DNA from: Nephrocerus scutellatus
Lineage: Eukaryota; Arthropoda; Insecta; Diptera; Pipunculidae
NCBI GenBank assembly: GCA_947095585.1
Contig: OX352762.1
Span: 12,441,969-12,505,968, forward strand
Direction of reading: 5' to 3'
DNA: 64,000 bases
Position numbers and translations under genes: made by a program. Positions within the stretch are counted from its first letter, which is position 1. Each line of letters opens with the position of its first letter. The notes under the pieces are model-generated. The model did no database searches and was not told where the DNA came from. It was given only the letters and a program-made list of their open reading frames with translations. Positions 22,608-32,800 of this stretch are shown here, in pieces.

Positions 22608-22860
22608 TAGATTAGATTATTCTGGAATGTAAAAGATGGCTGAAGGCTATTTCAAGATGGAATTCCATCACTCTCATTTGGGTTCCAGCCAATACAAGAA
22701 TAAAAGGCAATGAATCAGCTGATGCACTCGCAAGAAGCGGTTCTGTTCCTACTGGTCCGGAAACAATTTTAGACTTGATTCAAGCAAGCTTAACATTCGA
22801 ATTATTGAGCTCGAACAGAGGCACTGTTTTTTATATAACATCAATTGTAATAGAGAAAAA
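22605..22860 (+). mobile_element. Non-LTR retrotransposon RNase H fragment
   Basis: The plus strand encodes W-V-P-A-N-T-R-I-K-G-N-E-S-A-D-A-L-A-R-S, the C-terminal RNase H signature (normally V-P-G-H followed by G-N-E-x-A-D). Nothing recognisable lies on either side. Confidence 0.6.
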
Positions 22861-23102
22861 ATCTATTAAAGTTCAGAAAACAATTGATTTTTTCAATTAA
22901 TACTAGTTGAGTTCCCGGTGTTGGTGTTCTTAGCCCGACTTGTAATCTTCTCAAAATAAAGAAGTCTCTGTTCTGTTCCGAATTACAATGCGAATCGCAC
23001 TAACCCCCACAAGACCCCCAACCAAAACACACTTAATAAACAAAAACACCACTAAACCTTAAGACTCACCAAACACCAACGCATTCTATAACAATTACAC
23101 CA

Positions 23103-23200
23103 CAGACCCGACCATTCTACTCTGTTCTTATCAGTTCTTATTCGATCCCCAAAATTAAGCCGCGTGTGGCACGGTTAGTTATTGATGGGGACCAGAGTTG
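23103..23200 (+). pseudogene. 5S rRNA-like sequence (pseudogene or 5S-derived SINE head)
   Basis: From CGACCATTCTAC onwards it follows the eukaryotic 5S rRNA order: the TTCGATC region, then AAAATTAAGCCGCG, then CACGGTTAGT and GATGGGGACC. The AAATTAAGC and GGTTAGT stretches match the internal-control-region part of 5S genes. Many substitutions and the missing 3' end rule out a functional 5S gene. Confidence 0.65.
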
Positions 23201-23276
23201 TACTTTTCGTTACGCTCCTATGACTCAATGTGTCGACTTATTGAGTATTGGAATTTCGCCAACGATCTCTATTTAG

Positions 23277-23335
23277 CTGAGTACATAGGTTGTTCTTGTT
23301 CGATCATTGACATTAAGCCGATGGCTGCTTTATTC
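23277..23335 (+). pseudogene. Second, more decayed 5S rRNA-like stretch
   Basis: GCTGAGTACATAGGTT, then TTCGATCATTGACATTAAGC, follow 5S positions of about 18-50. It lies about 150 bp after the first 5S-like stretch in the same orientation. Confidence 0.5.
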
Positions 23336-24009
23336 GGGTAGGCTTGTATATTAAAATTATAATATGGATTGCTAGCCCATGAACATCAAATTGGAATTGA
23401 ATCTGGGATGCTACAAAAAAATTTATTATCGCATTGCTAATTACTTTGTTTATATTATTTATTGAAAAGATGTGAAAAAACACTTGCCGTGAAATATAGT
23501 TATAGATGTACTATTGTATAAAGGGTGCCTCAGAATGAGTGACAAGAATTTACCTGAATAGATGATTCCTATGTTGATTCCTATGAGACATTGAATATTG
23601 CTCTTAATTACATCCTACCATATAACGGTTGATTTGCTCAGGGCGGATCTAAATACCAAACATGAAACAATTAATCTTTCCCATACAATTTTAAAAGCTC
23701 TCAATACTCTTTATAATAGATATTTTATTTTATCTTTATACTATATTTTATATTTTTAAAATTGTAACTGTCAAAATCAAAAAATTGATTTTTTATAAAA
23801 TTTTAAATTCAAACGCGTTTATCTTGAAAAATGGTTTATGCTTACTGGTACAAGGTTCAAGCGCATTAAATTTTTTTAAAATTCTTAGTAGAATCTGTGT
23901 ACTTTTGATCAACAGGAGCATGGTTTCCACATGAGAAGGAGAAAGACGTTCCTCAAACTTATATGAGAAGCTGAGTGCTGTCGTCAGCGAAAGAGTGAAT
24001 TCGATTAGA

Positions 24010-24290
24010 AGGATTGTCCATCGGAGATACTCATCTGCATACAATTTGAAGAAATGGGGTAAGTTTTTTTAAAAAATGTGTATGGGAGCCTCCAGACCTT
24101 GGGCCCGGTCACTACCGAATTTTACAAGAGTGTTGTCCATCGGAGAAACACATGTATATAAAATTTAAAGAAAATCTGGTACATTATTTAAAAAAATTGT
24201 ATGGGAGCCCCCAGTCATCGGGGCCCGATCACTACCAAATTACTACAAAAAGTGTTGTCCATCGGAGATACACATGTGTATAATATTTTA
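24010..24290 (+). repeat. Diverged tandem units of the 120-bp 'ACACATGTGT' family
   Basis: Three units begin GTCCATCGGAGA at about 24014, 24135 and 24256, a period of about 121 bp. They share the TGTATGGGAGCC and GGGCCCG stretches with the other arrays. Confidence 0.7.
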
Positions 24291-25134
24291 TGATATGACA
24301 TCCATGATTTTTTAAAACAAAATAAGCTTTTTAACTGCACACTAATGGAAATCTCACAATTTTCATTTGCCACTGTTTTGAAATCTATCATAGAAAGTGT
24401 TAGAAAACTTAATTTAGAATATCATACAAAATTATAGCACACACCTTTTAAAAAGAACACCCACACAGATTAACGTCCTAAAAAGTACGTTATTTATCGG
24501 CATGTTGAAAATAATTATTGGACAATCGCGTCGTTAGTTCGTTACCTAGATAGTTACCAATTTGAATGAACGGCTTTGAATTTCATTATGAAAATGTGCA
24601 ATAATCAAAGTTCTTTCGTATCTTGATAAAAGCTGTGCTCACTAGAAAGTAAAGTTGCTGGGCATATGAAGAATTGTGGTAGAGAATAACTCACTCAAAC
24701 GTTGCGTTGCTTAAGAGAGTAGCAGTGTTACCAACCAATGGGAATTTAACTGTCTAGAATTTATGAATTTCAATTGATGGAAGAAGAATGATCAAAACAC
24801 TTGGGTGGGTTATTCGATCTTTCTTTTCGGTGTTCCAATCGAACACTTATAGTTGTTGATGTATATGTCAATTATTTATTTACTAGTGAGTACCCGTCAA
24901 AAAGGACGGAATTAACTTTTTTCACTTGAGTCCCAATATATAATTACTACTCTAAAAAATTTAAAGCAAAGTAAGTTTTTGTTTTGATAAAATTAAGTTA
25001 AAAAAATAGGCATATTTATTTATTTAGTTCAGGATTTCTTTAATTACACTTTTCTTTGTAAACATAAGCGAGTTCTTAAGTAACTCTCCTTGACAATTTT
25101 TATTTTTAATTAAGACCTTTAAATTTTTATGATA

Positions 25135-25480
25135 TATTCCTCGACTTAAAGCGACTGTCCATCAGCGAAAACTGGCTCAGGAAGATATACACCGACATGA
25201 TTAAAAGACTGGCCTTGATTCTTGTTAAAGGTCATTGCAAAAACCAACATCAATGGAAATTGGCGACGCTTCATTCTTTGAATAGCAAAGTACTTGCGCT
25301 TGCCTCCAAATCAATTTTAGGAATGCAAATTTCTTCCTCCTTATTACTCACTGTGATTGTTTCTGCTTTTATATAGTTTTGATTAAGACTCCTGACTATA
25401 ATCGAGTTCCATTCAACAAACCCTTTTTTGGGTTAAGATTTCAAAGAAGCAGATGCACCAACTTTCAGTTTCTATATTTG
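25135..25480 (-). mobile_element. Helitron helicase C-terminal fragment
   Basis: On the minus strand near 25.14-25.25 kb reads [12 protein letters not shown], then [14 protein letters not shown]. This is the PIF1-like helicase motif region of Helitron Rep/helicase proteins. Upstream stretches (R-R-Q-F-P-L, E-I-C-I-P-K-I) fit the same domain in shifted frames. It is a decayed fragment with no Rep domain. Confidence 0.75.
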
Positions 25481-25575
25481 TGCCGGCATTCCCAAGGGAA
25501 TCTTAAGTACGTCTAGGTGAGAGCCCGTCAAAAATAACGGAATCTTTTTTCTACCACCTGACGATTTCACCATTT

Positions 25576-26060
25576 CGGAGCATCAAACGAACATATGGTG
25601 TGAATATGAACTAAATCCAAGCAAACACAAATTTTCGTAAATATCTCGACTCCAGCGCCACCTAACGGCTCGAAAAAAATTAAACTTATCGGAGCATCAA
25701 ACGAACATATAGTGTGAATATGAACCAAATGCAAAAATTAACACAAATTTTCGTAAAAATCTCTTAACGGCTCGAAAAAAAATTAAACTTATCGGAGCAT
25801 CAAACGAACATATAGTGTGAATATGAACCAAATGCAAAAATTAACACAAATGTTCGTAAATATCTCGACTCCAGCGCCACCTAACGGCTCGAAAAAAAAT
25901 TAAACTTATCGGAGCATCAAACGAACATATAGTGTGAATATGAACCAAATGCAAAAATTAACACAAATTTTCGTAAAAATCTCTTAACGGGTCCAAAAAA
26001 AACCTAAACTTATGGGAGCTTCAAACGAACATATGGTGTAAAAATGGCTTCGATAAATCC
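25576..26060 (+). repeat. Tandem array with alternating 115/104-bp units
   Basis: Units start (C/G)GGAGC(A/T)TCAAACGAAC at 25576, 25690, 25793, 25910 and 26014. Spacings of 114, 103, 117 and 104 bp alternate because every second unit lacks a GACTCCAGCGCCACC-type segment. The result is a dimeric higher-order repeat of about 220 bp. A Helitron fragment lies just upstream, and a palindrome-like CCCGGCGTTTCCCGGG follows at 26.28 kb. Confidence 0.8.
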
Positions 26061-26389
26061 AGTGGTTTAGGCGGGATGAGGCGACATAAAAGCGTTATAT
26101 CCATACAGACAGACAGACAACGGTAATTATGTTATTAGGCGATTTATTTATCTTCCGCGAAAAAAACTCTTCAAGATTACATTAAGCAAAATAACTTAAA
26201 ATAAGATTATATATACAGTGTGTTTCTTCGGCAAGTGTTCAGCCGGAAAAATCGGAATATTTATATAAAACTAGCGGAATACCCGGCGTTTCCCGGGTGT
26301 CCCATCCCACTGACCACCACCTAACTTACCACCTTCCACATGCGGTAATTTATTTATTGCGAGCCCGAAGGGCTAACATTTTTCACCGA

Positions 26390-27760
26390 ACGTTAGAACT
26401 ATCACAAATCCGCTGGGCCAGATGGTATTTCCATTAGTTCTGAAGGGGTGTACTTCCAAGCTGGCATTACCATTGCGTACGGTTTTCCATCTATCCTGTT
26501 CTTCTGGACTCTCCCCGATAAGTTGGAAAACAGCCTTTGTCCAGCCCATACCAAAAAAAGGCGAGCTGTCGTCTTCTTCTTCGTACCGACCTATAGAACT
26601 TACATCCATTCTTTCCAAGGTCATGGAAACGCTGATCAATTTTCGGCTCATAAAATATCTTGAAACCAACGAAATTCTTAGTGACCGGCAGTACGGATTT
26701 CGTCGGCAACGTTCTACTGGTGATTTGATGGTATATCTCACCGAACAGTGGTATCTGCATCAATTTGAAGAAAGCAAAGCTGTTGCACTCGATATTTCTA
26801 AGGCATTTGACAGAGTTTGGCATCCAACTCTTTTGTCCAAAAGGCGTAGTTATGGAGTCGATGATAAATTGCTTCACTAAATTGGAAGCTTTCTTTCGGA
26901 CCGCTCAATTCAAGTTGTATCGGACGGTTCATATCTTAAATGCTGGCGTTCCACAGGGCTCTGTTTTGTCCCCGACACTCTTCCTCTTTCATCTGTGACT
27001 TCTAATCCAATTCGCTCTTTCGCTCTCAACTTCTCATAGAAGTTTGTGCAACGTCCCTCCACTTCTAATGTGGAACTCAAACAAGTACATATGTTAAGCA
27101 CGTTAAATTTTGACCTGGACAGAATAATAAAATGGGGAGAAAACAATCGAGTAGAATTTAACCCAATGTTGTCCCCTGTCGTCTAAGCGAATCCTAAATC
27201 CCATGCCATTATCCATGAATGGCACTTGCATCGAGGAAACTTAAAATATCGCAATTCTCGGCATGTGCGTTAACGACAAGCTTCGTTGGAATGACCACAT
27301 ATTTACCGTCGCCAAAAACGCTGCGAAATGTTTAGATTTTCTAGCCCGGTGCAAAAAATATTTTCCTCCCTCTGATCTGGGTACTATCTACAAGGCTTTT
27401 ATTCGCCCTAAGCTTGAGTACAATTGCCTTATCTGGTCTGGTGCGCCTAAAACTACCTTTGATCAGCTAGATAGAATACAAAACCGCGCGATAAAACTTA
27501 TCGGTGACGCAAATATAGCGAATTCAATTGATTCTGTGCTCAAGAGAAATATCTGCATGCCACCTCTCCTTGAATTCAACCGCAATACTCGTGCTGCCAT
27601 AAATGCTCATCAGTTTACCCTCAAGCCCATCTTCGGACGTTCAGTTAATTTCAGGGATTCGTTCTTCAGCCGTACAACACGTATGTGGAATGCTCTGCCA
27701 AGCTCTGTCTTTCCTCTTCACTATGATCCATAGGCATTCAAAACACAAGCTTATAGACAT
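26390..27760 (+). mobile_element. Jockey-like non-LTR retrotransposon fragment (RT to C-terminus)
   Basis: RT fingers and palm on the plus strand: P-I-P-K-K-G-E, S-Y-R-P-I-E-L-T-S-I-L-S-K-V-M-E, Y-G-F-R, A-L-D-I-S-K-A-F-D-R-V-W-H (26422-26880). After frame changes come G-V-P-Q-G-S-V-L-S-P, then the C-terminal region W-N-D-H-I-F-T-V-A-K-N-A-A-K-C to R-I-Q-N-R and M-W-N-A-L-P (27263-27733). The A-D-D catalytic box is not seen intact. The 5' end begins within the RT domain, as in a typical 5'-truncated insertion. Confidence 0.8.
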
Positions 27761-27839
27761 CACCTCTTTTTTTTTTCTTTTTCTTGACTCCAACGCTGTG
27801 TCAAGCATATTGCCAAGCATTATAAGGGTGCGAACCCCT

Positions 27840-28290
27840 TTACGTAGTAGAATGTCCCTTTTGGAGAAGTTTCACTTCTTTGAACCTTTTCCATTGTATT
27901 TTTATACGAAGCCTTTTCCAGAGCTGGCCACTATACGCTTACCCCATACAGTAGTATAGTATTTACCAGTTCTGGTTTCAAACCCCATATTTTACCGATG
28001 GCGTACAAAGCCATCCTTAGTCGTTCTATGATATTTGGTTTCTAGCTGAGTTTCCTTTCTAAGATCGCGCCAAGAAATCTTGCTTTATCCTCAGCAAAAA
28101 ACAAGTAGGTAACATTTAATGTTGGCGGATTAACTTTTAGAATTTTATGTTTACTGGTGAAAAGGACCAGCTCTTTCTGGTTTAGTTCGACACCCAGACC
28201 ACCTTAATTTGCCTATTCTTAACGATTTGTTGCCCTGAGACAGCTAACGTTACATAATCAGCATACGCTACCACTTTTATCAAACAATTC
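27840..28290 (-). mobile_element. Non-LTR reverse transcriptase fragment
   Basis: Minus-strand pieces A-Y-A-D-Y-V-T-L-A-V-S-G-Q (near 28.27 kb; the second catalytic Asp is changed to Tyr) and, lower, the thumb region in shifted frames. It belongs to the RNase H-bearing group also seen at 43.85-45.55 kb. It is wedged between two plus-strand fragments. Confidence 0.6.
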
Positions 28291-28339
28291 CTACTGGCAT
28301 GCCACAAACCCGATCACCCGAACCGTGACCTGCTAACCA

Positions 28340-28806
28340 TATTCTAATGTTCCGCGAGGAGACAAACCAATTCATCACACATACACCTCTAGATCCAGCA
28401 GACTGTAAAGCAGCCCTAAATGCAATTCATCAAGCGTCACAAGATGATCGTCAAAATAACATCGTGTCGGGAGGTCGCCATCCCCCTATACATCAAAGCG
28501 AGTATAAACCTCTCCAGACAAACCAGATCAACCCTGGCACATCAGAGATCAGGATGGAGCTCTTTTCTGAATAGCTACATATACCGCTTACGTGACAGAA
28601 TCATCGATCAATGCCCGTACTGTGGTGCATCACCACATAACAAAGCTCATCTATTCAGCTGCCCGTCCCATCCGTTATCCCTATGGACACAGCCTGTCGA
28701 AGCGCCTCATTTCTGGGCCTGGACTGTTCCGACAGCTACACAAACATTACAACCCAACGTTTGGATGGACTAACACAAATTAATAGTTGCTATAACAACA
28801 ACAACC
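28340..28806 (+). mobile_element. LOA/Jockey-type non-LTR retrotransposon 3' end
   Basis: The plus strand carries the C-terminal zinc-finger-like stretch C-P-Y-C-G-A-S-P-H-N-K-A-H-L-F-S-C-P, with R-S-G-W-S-S-F-L-N-S-Y before it and S-L-W-T-Q-P-V after it. It ends in TTGCTATAACAACAACAACC, a CAA-repeat 3' tail. The upstream part is broken by frameshifts. The tail resembles that of the short elements at 10191-10314 and 14465-14584. Confidence 0.7.
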
Positions 28807-28875
28807 ACTTTTATCCTTTCCCTTTCCAGTTCAATCAAAAATCCATTGATTACTATGTTCCATAGAAGAGGAGGG

Positions 28876-28920
28876 TTTTTTTTGTTTGTTTGTTTGTTTG
28901 TTTGTTTGTTTGTTTGTTTC
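28876..28920 (+). repeat. (GTTT)n microsatellite
   Basis: About ten GTTT units in a row. Confidence 0.95.
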
Positions 28921-29898
28921 ATTCTCAGTTAATATTCTTCAATGTTAAGACAAAGAGGGGATAGTCTATCTCTTTGTTTGAGCTCGTTGTAGGTGTTGAA
29001 TTGATAATGGATGAGATGCAAGATGCCCGAAACAGCATCTCTTATGGCATCCAAAGATTCCATTCTACTTACTACACCCACTAAATTACTTACATTTTGT
29101 TTTTCATTTCTAATAATATGCTTTTTATTTTTTTTATTTGTATTCTTAGTTTTTCAGCTTTCATTTTTTACATTCTAAATACAAATTTTAATAATTATAC
29201 AATGGGTTGATCATGTTATTTAAATAACTAATATTTTTTGATCATTTTATGTCGCCGTTTACAGTTAAAAATAAGTATCTGATTCTTTTGTGGCTTAGGT
29301 GAAACATTCAATGTTTTTAATTACATATTATTATTATTATTGTTATTTCATATTAATTTCTACTAATACACGCGATGTTATTCCAATGTGTGTGTTATTA
29401 TGTACGAGTATATTACATATTTATCTTTTGTATGTGTATTTCAAATCACAGATTTTACATTACGTTTTAAAACCCCTATCAATTATTTTATTTAGTAAAA
29501 TATTTTTGAATTTTACAATTTCTTATACAAAGAGAGTAATTTGTTGGATTTACAGTTTCGAATAATAAAAAGAGAAAGAAACTGGATAGAATGTCAAATT
29601 TTAAACAAGAATAACGATTATGGTGGCAGCGATGAGTAGATGAATAGAAGATATATGCATGTATATGTATGTATGTGGAAAAGGGGGAGTTTAGAGGGTT
29701 TTCTAAAAATATTACTCCTACTACTACTTTTAGTATTATCTCTTCATGATGGGATTGTTTTATCTTTGTTCTTTGTCTTTCTATACAAATACAGCAAAGT
29801 GTGGTAAAAAATACACATTTATCTCATTACTATGCCTTTTTGTTTAAAAAATATATATCTAATATATAACAGTTGTGTGTAATTATCGCAATTTAGCA
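28921..29898. other. 3' flank / probable 3' UTR of bin3
   Basis: AT-rich sequence downstream of the bin3 stop codon on the minus strand, with several AATAAA-like hexamers in that orientation. No independent gene; the open frame at 29299-29565 is AT-driven and hydrophobic. Confidence 0.45.
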
Positions 29899-32800
29899 CT
29901 AATTCGAATCGCAACCACCACCAGAACCACCACTACTGGCATTTGACAGCGTCGTCACCTCTACCAATTGTGATGATGATGATTCTTCAACGACGATGCC
30001 ATCGATTGCCGCATCGCAATCGTTCACATGCGGCGACGATGAACTTTCACAATTGGCATAGACATGTTGAACACTTGTCGGTTGATTTGAATCGTCCGTA
30101 TCGGGATCGCGAATGCTGTTAAAAGCGCCACCATTTGCATTCGGCGAGGAGGTCTCATCATTTGGCGGATAGACGTGCCGATGGTAATTGGAACCCTCTT
30201 CGATTTCCACCTCGCGCACACTGCCAAACAGTGGCGTATGCGACGAGGAATTGCGTAAACTTGCTGGAGGTGACCATACAGTTTGGTAGAGCGGCGATGC
30301 AAAAACATACAACTGATTGAAAACCTCAACATCGTAGCTGGGTAAATAGCTGTCCGTTTCGAGTGGATTGTAGTATTGTGATGTTGGCTGATGCATTGGC
30401 GTCTGGCGGTAACTGTACGATCCCGAATTGCCACAAGGTGTATCGTATGTACTGCTCGACATTGGATATGGCGGCCGTGGTGGCATTGTGGCGTAAATGC
30501 CACGGTATGCCTCATATGGTGTTTGCGGATTGTACGCATCGCTCCAGCGTATGTGATTAGGTGTATAGTCACCCTTGGCATAGAGCTGTGAATATGAATG
30601 AGAATGAGAAATAGTTTTTTTGTTTCATACCTCAAGTTAACGGTTATTACCTGAATTGGGCGACAGAAACCCTTACTTAGATGTCGCGGTACGCCTAAAT
30701 TGTAACTGTGACTGAAGCCAACCTCTGTACTGAGCAAATACTCATGGAATTTGTTGGGAAAAAATTCGATATTCCGATAATTATTGTAGATTGTTTCCTG
30801 CAAATAAAATGTACAAAAAAATACATAATATTAGAGACCATTTATGTAAACCACTGTATAGATTTAAAAACATAAGCCTCATAAACGTTCACGCACCTAC
30901 AGAGGATTCCCCAGATGATGAAAAGAAAAATTCTTTGAATCAATCGAACGGGAACTCCATGCCTGTCCTCAGTATGACGTAAAAATCATTCTGGGGGATA
31001 TGAATGCCAAAATAGGTAGGGAGCCAGTATTTAGTCAGTACATTGGCACCCATAGCTTACACGAGAACACTAATGACAATGGACAACTAGTCATAGCAGC
31101 AAGCAATAATTTGGTCGTTGCGAGTACAAGGTTTGCGCGTAAAAATATCCACAAAGCCACCTGGGTATCTCCCGATCTAGCCAATCGCAACCAGATGACG
31201 CTATGACCTGATGACCTGATGACGGTACGAACGTTACTAGGTGCCAACGTTGACTCGGACCACTATCTTGTTGGTATGAGGCTCCGAGCGCAGATTGCAT
31301 CATCACGAAAGACTGCACCCACGAATCAGATTCGATCAGCCGAACACGGCTGCCCTTCGCAACGAAAAGACCAGAAACAACTACAGTCAAACGATAGGAC
31401 TCGCCCTAAATGCAGGGAGAGTAAGTTCTGGGGCTGAGATGCCGGGCGTAGAAGAGAAATGAACACGCCTTAAGAATACTGGCATTAGTACTGCTGACTC
31501 CATCTTAGGCAGTAGTCGTAGAGATCGAAACGACTGGTTCGATGACGAATGTAAGCTAGCGACTGCACGTAAGAATGTTGCGTACCGATCAATGCAATAA
31601 TCTCATAGAACGCGGGAACGCAATGATGAATATTAAGAGCTCAGAAGATATGAAAAAACTGTTCATCGGCGAAAGAAAGCATAGAGAGCGAGGACCGCAC
31701 CAGGCGTGGAAGTTCTACCAAAGAGTCTGCGGTATGACGCAATATACACCGCATTGCACATACTGCAAAGACAAAGAGGGTAATCTGATCGGCGATCACA
31801 AAAGCATCTTAGAGCGATGGGAAGAGCACTTTCATGAGTTGCTTAATGGCCAGCTAACTGAGGAATTGGAGGCTCCACCAATGACCGAAGACCACACTAT
31901 GCTGCCGCCACCAAGCATAGACGAAGTTAGCAGAGCGATAAATCGGCTCAAAAATAATAAGGCCCTGGAATCTGATGGTATCCCAGCGGAGCTGATTAAA
32001 ACAGCAGCCCCCGCAATACACCAAGCAATTCATGAAATAATAGAGCAGGTATGGGAAGAAGAAGCTATGCCAGAAGACTGGCGAAGAGGCATTCTGTTCC
32101 CCATACTTAAGAAGGGAGATATCACAACCTGCAGCAATTATCGTGGTATAACGTTGTTGAGTACCGCGTATAAGATTTTCTCCTCTATCCTTCAAGACAG
32201 GATAGCCCCATACGCTAAAGTCATCATTGGCCCATACCAGTGTGACTTCATCCCAGGCAAATCAACAACTGATCAGATTTACAACCTTAGGCAGGTGATG
32301 GAAAAATGCGTAGGGTTTCAAAACTCACTACACTATCCTTTTATAGACTTTACAGCCGCCTATGATAGCATAGCCAGAGCTGAACTTTATAAAGCCATGA
32401 GAGAATTCGGCATCCTAAGACAAGACTATGTAGGTTGACTATGACCTATGACGTAACGGCGAAAGGAACAATCCTCTATAAGTCCATTCAGATACTGGCT
32501 TACGCAGATGATATTGACATCGTTGGTAGAAACCGAAGAGCTGTACAGGAAACTGTTCATCCAGATCGAGCAGGCGGCACGAAATCTGGGCTGCACATAA
32601 ATGATAACCAAACGAAATACATGGTCACGTCTGCGAGTAGAAGATCCAACCTTGATCCCTCAATTACAATAGTGGAGCGCGAATTTGAAGAAGTGCAATC
32701 TTTTAACTATCTCGGGTCAACTGTAGCAGCCGATTACAGAATGGAACCAGAAATACGCGCACGGTTGCTTAAAGCCAACAAAGCCTACTATATATAGTCT

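Noticed and set aside
23103..23200. A functional 5S rRNA gene
   Set aside because: Multiple substitutions in conserved regions and a missing 3' end.
31575..32438. A 287-codon open frame that could be taken for a host gene
   Set aside because: It is the RT domain of an RTE-like retrotransposon with colinear relatives at 14.2 and 18.8 kb.
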